A DNA stretch of 64,000 nucleotides. Origin: Gp1-AA122 sp036378535. Its GTDB lineage: Bacteria; Acidobacteriota; Terriglobia; Terriglobales; Acidobacteriaceae. Positions within the stretch are counted from its first letter, which is position 1, and the number at the start of each line of letters is the position of its first letter. The notes beneath the pieces were generated by a model that was not told where the DNA came from, did no database searches, and saw only the letters and a program-made list of their open reading frames with translations. Positions 52,565-60,773 of this stretch are shown here, in pieces. The stretch covers positions 62,001 to 126,000 of the forward strand of contig DASUWH010000031.1 of the NCBI GenBank assembly GCA_036378535.1, read 5' to 3'. Made by a program: the position numbers and the translations under genes.

Positions 52565-53821
52565 TTACTGCACCACCTTCACGGGTTGATTGTCGCGCAG
52601 GGGCTTGGTATTGAGCGAACCGAGCGCAACCAGTTGATTGTCAGAGAGCCCTTGCGTCACCTCCGCCTGGGTCAGATTGATGATCGCTGTTTTCACCGCT
52701 TGCCGGCGCAACTCTTCGTCGTCGACGCGATACACGTACGGCGTGCCGTCGTCCAGGCGCAGAGCTTCGCGGGGCACCACCAGAACGTTATGGTGTTCGG
52801 CTGTGATGATCTGGACAGTGACGTTGGTGTTGGGCAGGAGCTTGAAATCCGAGTTGTTGATGTTGGTGGTAATCTCGCCCACGTTGCGGCTGCCGAGCAA
52901 TTTGACAGTGGCGGGAATGTTGAGCAGCTGGCCTTGCCAGATGCGTCCAGGCAGAGCGTCCCAGCTGACCTCGATGCGCTGCCCCGGAGAGAGGCGGCCG
53001 ACGTCAGGCTCATCAACAAAAGCTCGCACACGAACCTGGGACAGATCGGCTTCCTGCAGCAGCAGATCACCGGCGTTTACGTAATTTCCGGCACGAACCG
53101 GCACGGAATAAACGACGCCATCGAAGGGCGCCTTGACATTGGATTTGTTAAGGATCTCAGTGGCCGCGTCATAGGCGGCCTGGGCTTCGCCTTTCTGCGC
53201 CTCGACGTGGGCTACTTCGGGCTTGGAATAGCGCTCTTTGAGTTTCTGTTCCAGCAGGCTGACATTGGCCTGGGCAGTATTCCACTGCGCTTCCGCTTCT
53301 TTCACCTCGCCCATGGAGGCGGCGCCGGTCTTCTGCAAGCGCTGCAGAGCTTCGAAATTGCGCTCGGCGTTGTCGCGATCGGCGCGCGCTTTCACCAGTT
53401 GCGCATCCGTGGTGAGGACCTCTTCGCGGGTGCCTCCGGTTTGGACGGCGTTGATGTCGGCCTGCGCGCCTTTCAGTGCGGCAATGGCTTTGGCGGCATT
53501 GGTGCGGGCATCGGCATCATCCAGCTGCAACAGCAACTGCCCGCGCTTGACGTGATCTCCTTCCTTAACCAGGACGCGTTTGACCGTGGTCGCCACGGGA
53601 GCGTGGGCTTCAAAGTTGTTGAGCGGCTCGACCTTGCCGTTGGTGGAGATCAGGCTGCGAATGTTAGCCCTGACCACACGCCCGGCACGCACCGGAATCA
53701 CGCCGCTACTCATGGAATTGAAGGCGGCGAACAGGATCACGGCGACCGCGATGGCGATTGCAACAATCCACCACCGGTTGCGGGCAAACAAACCCGCCCC
53801 ATTTTTGTTCAGAGCTGCCAT
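52565..53821 (-). CDS. Periplasmic adaptor (membrane fusion protein, HlyD/MacA type)
   Basis: A 418-residue adaptor with an N-terminal membrane anchor (WWIVAIAIAVAVILFAAF), a lipoyl half-motif (VLVKEGDHVKRGQLLLQLDD), a coiled-coil hairpin (about 85-225), the second lipoyl half (VKAPFDGVVYSVPVRAGNYV) and beta-barrel and membrane-proximal domains. It is the first gene of a three-gene operon. No RND or ABC transporter gene follows or precedes it, so the pump must be encoded elsewhere. Confidence 0.9.
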   Translation of the reverse strand: MAALNKNGAGLFARNRWWIVAIAIAVAVILFAAFNSMSSGVIPVRAGRVVRANIRSLISTNGKVEPLNNFEAHAPVATTVKRVLVKEGDHVKRGQLLLQLDDADARTNAAKAIAALKGAQADINAVQTGGTREEVLTTDAQLVKARADRDNAERNFEALQRLQKTGAASMGEVKEAEAQWNTAQANVSLLEQKLKERYSKPEVAHVEAQKGEAQAAYDAATEILNKSNVKAPFDGVVYSVPVRAGNYVNAGDLLLQEADLSQVRVRAFVDEPDVGRLSPGQRIEVSWDALPGRIWQGQLLNIPATVKLLGSRNVGEITTNINNSDFKLLPNTNVTVQIITAEHHNVLVVPREALRLDDGTPYVYRVDDEELRRQAVKTAIINLTQAEVTQGLSDNQLVALGSLNTKPLRDNQPVKVVQ

Positions 53822-53988
53822 CTACATGATGTGTAAGTACTAAGATACCACCGGCCGGGTCCAGGAGGGTTGGTATCTTCGGTAACGGAACACTCGGTTG
53901 GATGCCCCAGGACTCATTTTGCGTGCAAAAAATAAATGGCCTGGGGGAGGGTGCTCGGGTCCCGATTTTCTGGTTGCGAGTTGTTGGA

Positions 53989-54351
53989 TCAGGCAGGTTC
54001 CTGGTAGAGGCCAATCACATTTCCCGCGGGATCACGGAACCTTGCAGTGACCTCGGGTGCGTCCGCGCCGATCGGTTGCACAATTTCGCCGCCGTGGGCG
54101 ACAACGCTCTGGAGTGCCGCCGCGACACTATCCACCATGATGTAAACCATGAAGCCGGGGGACGCCGGAGGACGGCCGAGAACCCAGCTACCGCTTACTT
54201 CCCCGGTGGTGTCGTCGAAGGCGAGGTGACCATCGCCGCGCTTGCGAATTCGCCAGCCGAACACGCGACTGTAAAATTCGGCGGAGCGCGCTATGTCGGT
54301 GGCGGGGATTTCGAGGTAGCAGATTCTTCCGTTTGCTCGCGTGGGAGGCAT
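53989..54351 (-). CDS. VOC-superfamily (glyoxalase-like) protein
   Basis: A 120-residue protein of the vicinal oxygen chelate fold with two beta-alpha-beta-beta-beta modules (ICYLEIPATDIARSAEFYSR at the N-terminus, VDSVAAALQSVVAHGGEIVQ in the middle, FRDPAGNVIGLYQEP at the end). Glyoxalase-like members use metal, but the classic ligands are not all evident, so the activity is unknown. It is divergent from queF. Confidence 0.85.
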   Translation of the reverse strand: MPPTRANGRICYLEIPATDIARSAEFYSRVFGWRIRKRGDGHLAFDDTTGEVSGSWVLGRPPASPGFMVYIMVDSVAAALQSVVAHGGEIVQPIGADAPEVTARFRDPAGNVIGLYQEPA

Positions 54352-54434
54352 GGGGCACTGCCGAAGTTGCGATTCTACTACGCAGCCACCGTCAAGTCTG
54401 TCGCTGCTTTAGAAGGACTGTTTACAATGGACTG

Positions 54435-54878
54435 ATGAGAAAGCCCCGTTACACGCCCGAGCACGCGCAGTCAGGGCTGGATGCAGCCTTCCCTGATATC
54501 GAGACCTGGCCAAACCAGTTTCCTGGATATGAGATCGTGGTGGACGACCCCGAGTTTACGTCCGTGTGTCCCAAGACTGGATTGCCGGATTTCGGAACGA
54601 TTACGATTCGTTACATGCCCGACCAGCAGTGTCTTGAATTGAAATCGTTGAAGGAGTACTTGCAGTTCTACCGAAACCTCGGAATCTTTCAGGAGAACAT
54701 TGTTAACCGCGTGCTGGAAGATGTAGTGCGCTGTGCGCAGCCGGTATGGGCCGAGGTGAAGGGAGATTTTCGCCCGCGGGGAGGAATTTCAACCGTCGTG
54801 GTGGCGCGGTGGCCAAGGCCTGCGAAGGGCGAGAATAAACAACCGAACGCCCGGGAGAATGGCCGCAAGAAGCGCTGA
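54435..54878 (+). CDS. queF: NADPH-dependent preQ0 reductase QueF
   Basis: Reduces 7-cyano-7-deazaguanine to preQ1 for the queuosine modification of tRNA. It is the short type I form, 147 residues. The nitrile-binding Cys is in FTSVCPKTGLPDFGT (Cys45), with catalytic Asp52, and the NADPH motif LELKSLKEYLQFYRN follows. ATG at 54435 gives the family length. No other queuosine genes or a recognisable preQ1 riboswitch are adjacent. The MFS gene begins 6 bases downstream. Confidence 0.93.
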   Translation: MRKPRYTPEHAQSGLDAAFPDIETWPNQFPGYEIVVDDPEFTSVCPKTGLPDFGTITIRYMPDQQCLELKSLKEYLQFYRNLGIFQENIVNRVLEDVVRCAQPVWAEVKGDFRPRGGISTVVVARWPRPAKGENKQPNARENGRKKR

Positions 54879-54884
54879 CCCGGC

Positions 54885-56243
54885 GTGATATATTCACGTC
54901 GCGCGTCGCGGACCGCCGTCCACGACGCTGATTCGCGGGCCAGTGCCCGCGCCACAAACACCTTGGCACCCACTCGCCTGTACCCGCGTACCGCGCTGGT
55001 AGTCCTGACGGCGCTGAACCTGCTCAATTACATTGACCGCTCCGTGCTGAATGCCGTTCAGCCTCTGATTCAGAATGAATTCCACGTGAGCGATGCCCAG
55101 ATCGGGCGGCTCACCACGGTTTTCCTGATCTTCTACACCTTGGCGGCTCCGGTGATGGGACCTCTGGCGGACCGCTACTCGCGGCGGTTGATCATCGCTG
55201 TGGGAGCGTTTGCCTGGAGCGCGGTCACGCTGCTCACGGCCGTTTCGTACTCATATAACGCGCTCCTGATTCGCCACACCTTGGTAGGAATTGGCGAAGC
55301 GAGTTTTGTCACCATCTCGCCAACTGTGGTTGCTGACCTGTTTCCTGAATCCAAACGTGGGCGGGTGCTGGGAATTTTTTATCTGGCGATCCCCGTAGGC
55401 TTCGCTTTGGGATATCTGATTGGCGGATACTTCGGAACCAATTTCGGGTGGCGAACACCGTTTTATGTTGCCGGCGTGCCCGGATTTTTGCTCGGGGCGG
55501 TGATGCTGTTCGTGCCAGAACCTGAGCGTGGCCGGTTCGATTCGCTTCCGGAAACGCCGGAAAATGTGCCGCCTCTGTTTTCCTGGCCATTCGTTAAGTA
55601 TTTTGTTGGGAAAGTATCGGGACTGGTACGTAATCGCGCGTTTCTTACGGCGACTCTGGGCATGGCCATGATGACGTTCGCGCAGGGCGGTCTGCTGGTG
55701 TGGATGCCCACGTTTCTCTCACGTATGCGCGGCTACACCCTGGGGAAGGCGAATAACCTGTTTGGTTTGATCGTTGCCGTTGATGGGACCATAGCCGCCT
55801 TGGCGGGTGGGTGGCTGGGCGATCGCCTCCTGCGGCGCACGAAGGGCGCTTATTACATGGTATCGGCGACCAGCATGGGGCTGGGCATACCAATTATGAT
55901 GATTGCGCTTTTCGATCGCGGGCGGGCGATGGTTCCGGGAATCGTTCTGGCGGCATTCCTGCTGCTGATTAATACAGCGCCGCTGAACGCGGCCATCATC
56001 AATTCGGTAGGGGCACACATCCGGGCGACGGCCATTGCCGTTAACCTATTCGTCATTCACTTCCTGGGGGATGCGTTCTCGCCCTGGCTGATCGGCAAGG
56101 TGTCGGATCGGTCGTCCCTGGAATCGGGATTCATCAGCACCGTGGTGGCGACGGCGCTGTCGGCGGCGATTTTGTTCTACGGAATGAAATTTGCCCCTCC
56201 CGTAAGAGTTGACGAAAAACAGACGGCGGAGGCCAGCGGGTAG
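54885..56243 (+). CDS. MFS transporter (spinster-like)
   Basis: A 452-residue transporter of the major facilitator superfamily with about 12 helices. Motif A is GPLADRYSRR between helices 2 and 3. TALNLLNYIDRSVLNAVQP at the first helix is typical of the spinster/anion-symporter group. The start is GTG at 54885; residues 1-35 are non-hydrophobic and may be mis-started. It lies 6 bases after queF and is probably co-transcribed, but a link with queuosine precursors is only a possibility. Confidence 0.88.
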   Translation: MIYSRRASRTAVHDADSRASARATNTLAPTRLYPRTALVVLTALNLLNYIDRSVLNAVQPLIQNEFHVSDAQIGRLTTVFLIFYTLAAPVMGPLADRYSRRLIIAVGAFAWSAVTLLTAVSYSYNALLIRHTLVGIGEASFVTISPTVVADLFPESKRGRVLGIFYLAIPVGFALGYLIGGYFGTNFGWRTPFYVAGVPGFLLGAVMLFVPEPERGRFDSLPETPENVPPLFSWPFVKYFVGKVSGLVRNRAFLTATLGMAMMTFAQGGLLVWMPTFLSRMRGYTLGKANNLFGLIVAVDGTIAALAGGWLGDRLLRRTKGAYYMVSATSMGLGIPIMMIALFDRGRAMVPGIVLAAFLLLINTAPLNAAIINSVGAHIRATAIAVNLFVIHFLGDAFSPWLIGKVSDRSSLESGFISTVVATALSAAILFYGMKFAPPVRVDEKQTAEASG

Positions 56244-56338
56244 CTTCAGTCAAAGCCCCCATCTTTCGCTAAAGCGGAAGGATGAGCGGCCCATTCTCGC
56301 TTAGAATGTAGCTGCAAAACCAAAGTCAGGAGCCTGCG

Positions 56339-57403
56339 ATGCTTCTCCATGGGATTTTTCCTCCGATCACTACGCCTTTCTATCCCGAGGGCAAGATTTA
56401 CTTCAAGAAACTCGAGCACAACGTCGAGCGTTATTCCAAGACGCCGGTGGCCGGGATCGTCGTCCTGGGATCGACCGGCGAGGCGATTCTGCTATCCGAT
56501 GAGGAACGCCAGGAAGTGCTCAAGACATCAATGGAGGCTGCCGCGCCAAACAAGGTAATGATTGCGGGCACAGGAATTGAGTCAGCGTCGGAAACGCTGC
56601 GCCTGACCGAATACGCCGCAGCGCTCGGCTATGACATCGCCATGGTGCGGACGCCCCATTATTACAAGAGCCAGATGAATCCGGAGAACATGCTGGCGTT
56701 CTACCGGTTCGTAGCTGACCGCTCGCCGCTGCCGGTGATCATCTACAACTTTCCGCAAGCTACGGGGTACGACATTCCCGCAGAACTCGTAACCCAATTG
56801 GCCGACCACCCCAATGTGATTGGCATTAAGGAATCGAGTGGTGATGTGGAGAAGGTAAGAAAGATGGTTGAAGGCACGCGGCATGTGAAGCGAAGTGTCA
56901 CGGTCAACGAGACCTTCGAGGCGGTCACGCCGCGCATGCTGAAAGCGGCCAGCGGCAATCAGGGCGGGGAACTGGTGCCGGTAGGTGCGCTCGCGGGTGA
57001 AGGGAGCAAGCCGTCCTCGTCGGCAGTCACAGTCGTGTCGGGTATAAAGACGCGGCAGAAGGAAGCCGGATTCCAGGTCCTGGTGGGAGCCGCGCAGAAA
57101 CTGCATCCTTCACTGGAAGCGGGCGCGGTCGGCGCCATCCTGGCTTTTGCTGACCCGGCGCCCACTGCCTGCTACGAAATCTACGCGGCCTGGAAAGAAG
57201 GCGATGCCGGATTGGCCAGGCTGAAACAGGAGCGGATTGCGCGCGCGGCGCAACGTATCGTCAGCGAACTCAGTATCTCGGCAATCAAGTACGCGATGGA
57301 TTTCAACGGTTACTATGGCGGCGTTCCGCGCCTGCCGCTCTTGCCGGTTAGGGCCGATATCAAAGCCGAAATCGAGAGCCTGCTGGCGGATATTCGAAAC
57401 TAA
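56339..57403 (+). CDS. DapA-family aldolase with an insertion
   Basis: Class I aldolase of the dihydrodipicolinate synthase/N-acetylneuraminate lyase family, 354 residues. The Schiff-base Lys is in VIGIKESSGDVEK, the catalytic Tyr in PVIIYNFPQATG, and GSTGEAILLSDEER forms the phosphate/keto-acid loop. About 40-50 residues (about 203-245; SGNQGGELVPVGALAGEGSK) interrupt the barrel relative to the 290-300 residue family norm. The insert is of low complexity. The substrate is not predictable; it need not be lysine synthesis because a partner dapB is not nearby. Confidence 0.85.
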   Translation: MLLHGIFPPITTPFYPEGKIYFKKLEHNVERYSKTPVAGIVVLGSTGEAILLSDEERQEVLKTSMEAAAPNKVMIAGTGIESASETLRLTEYAAALGYDIAMVRTPHYYKSQMNPENMLAFYRFVADRSPLPVIIYNFPQATGYDIPAELVTQLADHPNVIGIKESSGDVEKVRKMVEGTRHVKRSVTVNETFEAVTPRMLKAASGNQGGELVPVGALAGEGSKPSSSAVTVVSGIKTRQKEAGFQVLVGAAQKLHPSLEAGAVGAILAFADPAPTACYEIYAAWKEGDAGLARLKQERIARAAQRIVSELSISAIKYAMDFNGYYGGVPRLPLLPVRADIKAEIESLLADIRN

Positions 57404-57447
57404 CAACCGGGGCCACGGACCGCGACGGATCGGCGCATCACAGCCAC

Positions 57448-57476
57448 TTGTGATCCGGGTCACATCCGGCTATAAT
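57448..57476 (+). promoter_or_regulatory. Sigma-70-type promoter of the TetR gene
   Basis: TTGTGA (57448-57453) and TATAAT (57471-57476) with exactly 17 bases between them. The transcript would start near 57483, giving a leader of about 17 bases. Confidence 0.7.
57449..57464. promoter_or_regulatory. CRP/FNR-type palindrome in the TetR promoter
   Basis: TGTGATCCGGGTCACA is TGTGA-N6-TCACA, matching the CRP core consensus exactly. It sits across the -35 box and into the spacer, where a bound regulator would repress. Confidence 0.5.
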
Positions 57477-57494
57477 TCGAACGAACGTTCGAAT
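57475..57494. promoter_or_regulatory. 20-bp operator-like palindrome upstream of the TetR gene
   Basis: Perfect 9-bp arms ATTCGAACG / CGTTCGAAT with a 2-base centre, overlapping the -10 box and transcript start and ending 5 bases before the ATG. The core fits CNAACGNNCGTTNG, the form I recall for the TetR-type repressor PaaR of phenylacetate degradation. Its position suggests autorepression. Confidence 0.65.
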
Positions 57495-57499
57495 GAGAG

Positions 57500-58201
57500 A
57501 TGGCCTCCGCCGCCAAACTCGCCCGTCCCCGCCGCCGCTCCCCCGCCGTCCCGAACGGCAGCCGCTTCGACCGCCGCCTGGCCAAAATCCTCGCCCACGC
57601 TACCGAGGTTTTCTGTGAAAAGGGATATGCCGGCGCATCGATGCGGGACCTGTCGCGTGCCAGCGGCATGTCACTGGCGGGGATGTATTACTACTTCGAG
57701 TCCAAAGAACGCCTGCTGTACCTGATCCAGAAGCACACGTTCACGACTATCATCGCGCGCCTGCGCCAGCGGTTGGAGGGCGTTTCCGATCCCGAGCAGC
57801 GCATTCGCCTTTTCATTCTCAACCACCTCGAATATTTTCTGGCCAATCAGAAGGCGATGAAAGTTCTATCTCATGAGGACGACGCGCTGAAGAACGGCTT
57901 CGGCTCAGAGATTGCGGCGGTCAAGCGTGAGTATTACCGCATCTGCGTCGGGCTGATGGACGAATTCAAAGAAGTGCGCCGGCTCGAGTTTTCCAGCCGT
58001 ATGGCGGTTTTGAGCCTGTTCGGAATGATGAACTGGATCTACACCTGGTACAACCCACGCGTAGACGCCGATGCCGGCGAACTGGCCGGCCAGATGGCCG
58101 GAATTTTCCTGCGTGGAGTAGGCGGGCACAGCAAGGGAAACAGAGTTCGCACCGGGGACGGTGGCCGGACAAACCTGGGTTCCTCGCTGCGCTCGGAATG
58201 A
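57500..58201 (+). CDS. TetR-family transcriptional repressor
   Basis: A 233-residue regulator. The N-terminal helix-turn-helix (about 28-75; ILAHATEVFCEKGYAGASMR and SGMSLAGMYYYFESKERLLY) is clear; the ligand-binding part follows. The first 25 residues are basic (ARPRRRSPAVPNGSRFDRRL). The final 25 residues are polar, and the stop lies inside an R1 repeat, so this tail probably arose from repeat insertion and is not part of the fold. The gene precedes the aromatic-CoA-type genes and likely controls them and itself through the palindrome upstream. Confidence 0.9.
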   Translation: MASAAKLARPRRRSPAVPNGSRFDRRLAKILAHATEVFCEKGYAGASMRDLSRASGMSLAGMYYYFESKERLLYLIQKHTFTTIIARLRQRLEGVSDPEQRIRLFILNHLEYFLANQKAMKVLSHEDDALKNGFGSEIAAVKREYYRICVGLMDEFKEVRRLEFSSRMAVLSLFGMMNWIYTWYNPRVDADAGELAGQMAGIFLRGVGGHSKGNRVRTGDGGRTNLGSSLRSE

Positions 58202-58204
58202 CAG
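58171..58204. repeat. R1 repeat, copy f (inside the TetR gene end)
   Basis: AACCTGGGTTCCTCGCTGCG followed by CTCGGAATGACAG. It supplies the final codons and the stop codon of the TetR frame. Confidence 0.75.
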
Positions 58205-58262
58205 TTTTTGATTTAGAAATGTTGTTTACAGAGTTTGAATTCACTCAGTGAAGGAGCCTTTC

Positions 58263-59084
58263 ATGGCAACGACAACGCAGCCGGTCACCGGCGAAAGCAC
58301 GAAACAGCTGATCAATTACCGCACCGATGCCGGCGTGGCGGTGATCGAGATGAACGATCCTCCGGCCAACACATACACCTACGAGATGAACCGCCAGCTC
58401 GACGACGCGATCCTCAAGGCGCGAATGGACAACGCGGTTTACGTGATCCTGCTGACGGGAGCGGGAGACAAGTTTTTCTCGGCCGGCGCCAACATCAAGA
58501 TGCTGGCCAGCGTCGATCCGACCTTCAAGTATTACTTCTGCCTGCATGCGAATGAAACCCTGCTCCGGCTGGAGCACACGCCCAAGCTGGTGATCGCGGC
58601 CCTGAACGGTCACACCGTGGGTGGCGGCCTGGAAATCGCTATGGCTGCCGACATTCGTATCGCACGCAAGGATGCGGGCAAGATTGGTCTGCCGGAGGTC
58701 AATCTGGGCGTTCTCCCCGGCACCGGTGGGACCCAGCGCTTGTCCCGCCTGGTGGGAAAAAGCAAGGCCATCGAGTTGATGGTCACGGGCAATACTTTCT
58801 CCTTCGAAGAGGCGCAGGAGCTGGGCATCGTGAATGACATCTTTGAGCGCGAAGGCTTCATGGACAACATCATGGAGTACGCGCGCCAGTTCTGCCCGCC
58901 CAATAAAGCTGCCAAGGCTGTGGGCCGCATCAAGCGCGCGGTGCAAACGGGATGGGAGATTCCGATGGAATCGGCGCTGGCAGTCGAGCGCGAAAACCAG
59001 CAGTTGCTCTTCCAGAGCGATGACGCGAAAGAAGGTCTGGCTGCTTACGTGGAGAAGCGCCCGGCAACCTTCACGGCAAAATGA
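58263..59084 (+). CDS. Enoyl-CoA hydratase/isomerase family protein
   Basis: A 273-residue crotonase. The oxyanion-hole segments are FFSAGANIKML and NGHTVGGGLEIAMAADIRIA. Glu in KIGLPEVNLGVLPGTGGTQR is a catalytic position of hydratases, and the other Glu lies in GGLEIA. ATG at 58263 follows AAGGAG seven bases upstream. It opens the run of catabolic genes controlled presumably by the TetR repressor. The acyl-CoA substrate could be an intermediate of aromatic ring cleavage or of beta-oxidation. Confidence 0.9.
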   Translation: MATTTQPVTGESTKQLINYRTDAGVAVIEMNDPPANTYTYEMNRQLDDAILKARMDNAVYVILLTGAGDKFFSAGANIKMLASVDPTFKYYFCLHANETLLRLEHTPKLVIAALNGHTVGGGLEIAMAADIRIARKDAGKIGLPEVNLGVLPGTGGTQRLSRLVGKSKAIELMVTGNTFSFEEAQELGIVNDIFEREGFMDNIMEYARQFCPPNKAAKAVGRIKRAVQTGWEIPMESALAVERENQQLLFQSDDAKEGLAAYVEKRPATFTAK

Positions 59085-59095
59085 CGAATCACGCA

Positions 59096-59118
59096 GCGAC
59101 GGCCGCCAAGGCCGTCGC
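59096..59118. repeat. R2 stem-loop repeat, copy c
   Basis: GCGACGGCC pairs with GGCCGTCGC across a 5-base loop, between the crotonase and aldehyde dehydrogenase genes. Confidence 0.85.
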
Positions 59119-59124
59119 GATGAA

Positions 59125-60594
59125 ATGAAAATGATTGCGACGAAAGCAAAAGTAGAACCCGGAAAGCTGCTGATCAACGGCCAGCGGGTCGAGGGATCGA
59201 AGACATTCGAAACCTTCAACCCCGCGACCGGCGAAGTTCTTACGCGAGTTGTGGAAGCTTCGAGCGGGGACGTCGATCGCGCCGTGCAAGCCGCGCGAAC
59301 GGCCTTCGAAGACCGCTCGGGCGCGTGGCGCAAGATGTCGGCCAGCGAACGCGGGCGTCTGATGTGGAAGTTTGCGGACCTCATCGAGAAAAATATCGAT
59401 GAACTTGCCGAGCTCGAAACCCTTGATAACGGCAAGCCCATCTTCGAGTCCCGCTACGTTGACCTCCCCATGGTCGTTGATGTCCTGAGGTACTACGCAG
59501 GCTGGGCCACCAAGATTCACGGCGAGACCGTGAACACGTTCGAAACCGCATTCACTTACACCTTGCGCGAGCCGGTGGGCGTCGTTGGGCTGATCATTCC
59601 GTGGAATTTCCCGTTGCTGCTAGCGTCCTGGAAACTTGGGCCGGCGCTGGCGTGCGGGTGCACGGTGGTGATGAAGCCGGCCGAGCAAACTTCGCTGACA
59701 ACCCTGCGCGCGGGTGAGTTGGCAGTGGAGGCAGGTTTCCCGGCAGGTGTGATCAACATTCTGACCGGCGGACCGGAAGTCGGGAAGGCAATGGTCGCGC
59801 ATCCCGGTATCGACAAAATTGCGTTCACCGGATCGACGGCGGTGGGCAGGGAGATCATGCGCGGGGCGGCCGATTCGCTGAAACGGATCACGCTTGAACT
59901 CGGGGGCAAGTCGCCCAATATCGTGTTTGCCGATGCCGACCTCGACAACGCAGTGAAAGGCGCGATCAACGGCATCTTTTACGGCAAGGGAGAAGTCTGT
60001 AATGCAGGCTCTCGGTTGTTCGTCGACAGCAAGGTGAAAGACCAGTTTCTCGAGAAGCTGGTTGGGCGCGCCAAAAAAATGCAGCCGGCAGATCCCCTGG
60101 ATCCGAAGACTCGCATGGGAGCGATCGTCAGCCAGGAGCAGATGCAGACCGTCCTCGGTTATATCGAGGCGGGGAAGAAAGAAGGAGCCAAGCTGATCGC
60201 GGGCGGCAACCGGGTGGCGGTGGATGGAGGCAAGGGTTTCTTCATCGAGCCGACGATCTTTGGCGATGTCAAAAATGACATGAAGATCGCGCAGGAGGAG
60301 ATCTTCGGGCCGGTGCTGGCCACGCTGACTTTCGATGATGTAGAGGAGGTGGTTCGCCAGGCGAATCAGAACCCGTATGGGCTGGCGGCGGCGGTCTGGA
60401 CGCGAGATGTGAAGAAGGCGCATCTGGTCTCGCGCCAGCTGAGAGCCGGCACCGTGTGGATCAACACCTACGGGCTGATGGACGCCTCTTTGCCCTTTGG
60501 CGGATACAAGAGTTCTGGCTTTGGCCGCGAACTTGGGCAGAATGCTCTGGAGCATTACACGGAAGTGAAGACGGTGTGGATGAATCTGGGATGA
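59125..60594 (+). CDS. Aldehyde dehydrogenase family protein
   Basis: NAD(P)-dependent dehydrogenase, 489 residues from ATG at 59125 (59131 is an alternative). The catalytic Cys is Cys292 in GEVCNAGSRLFV and the general base is Glu258 in LELGGKSPNIVF. PWNFPLLLASWKLGPALACG and the glycine-rich FTGSTAVGREI belong to the NAD site. It may oxidise the semialdehyde formed by hydrolytic ring opening in box- or paa-type pathways, an inference from neighbours. A longer reading upstream is not supported. Confidence 0.9.
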   Translation: MKMIATKAKVEPGKLLINGQRVEGSKTFETFNPATGEVLTRVVEASSGDVDRAVQAARTAFEDRSGAWRKMSASERGRLMWKFADLIEKNIDELAELETLDNGKPIFESRYVDLPMVVDVLRYYAGWATKIHGETVNTFETAFTYTLREPVGVVGLIIPWNFPLLLASWKLGPALACGCTVVMKPAEQTSLTTLRAGELAVEAGFPAGVINILTGGPEVGKAMVAHPGIDKIAFTGSTAVGREIMRGAADSLKRITLELGGKSPNIVFADADLDNAVKGAINGIFYGKGEVCNAGSRLFVDSKVKDQFLEKLVGRAKKMQPADPLDPKTRMGAIVSQEQMQTVLGYIEAGKKEGAKLIAGGNRVAVDGGKGFFIEPTIFGDVKNDMKIAQEEIFGPVLATLTFDDVEEVVRQANQNPYGLAAAVWTRDVKKAHLVSRQLRAGTVWINTYGLMDASLPFGGYKSSGFGRELGQNALEHYTEVKTVWMNLG

Positions 60595-60597
60595 AGA

Positions 60598-60745
60598 ATT
60601 CAGCACTCAGCATTCAGGATTCAGCCCGCCGGCGCCCGTGCTCGCGCCCGCGAAGGGGTGGAGTTTAGGATGAAAAACCCAGATCCCTCGCTCTGCTCGG
60701 GATGACAATGCTGGAAGGATGAAATCTGAGTGCTGAGTGCTTAAT
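60598..60745. repeat. R3 inverted repeat enclosing an R1 copy
   Basis: The left arm 60598-60617 and right arm 60726-60745 match over 20 bases with two mismatches (TCAGCACTCAG / CTGAGTGCTGA type). The loop holds R1 copy g at 60676-60710. The element fills the gap between the aldehyde dehydrogenase and BoxB-like genes and ends 28 bases before the latter's start. Confidence 0.8.
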
Positions 60746-60773
60746 CACACAAAGCTACACCAAGGAAAAGATT

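Noticed and set aside
54352..54434. preQ1 riboswitch before queF
   Set aside because: The leader lacks the small H-type pseudoknot pattern with an A-rich tail that I would expect.
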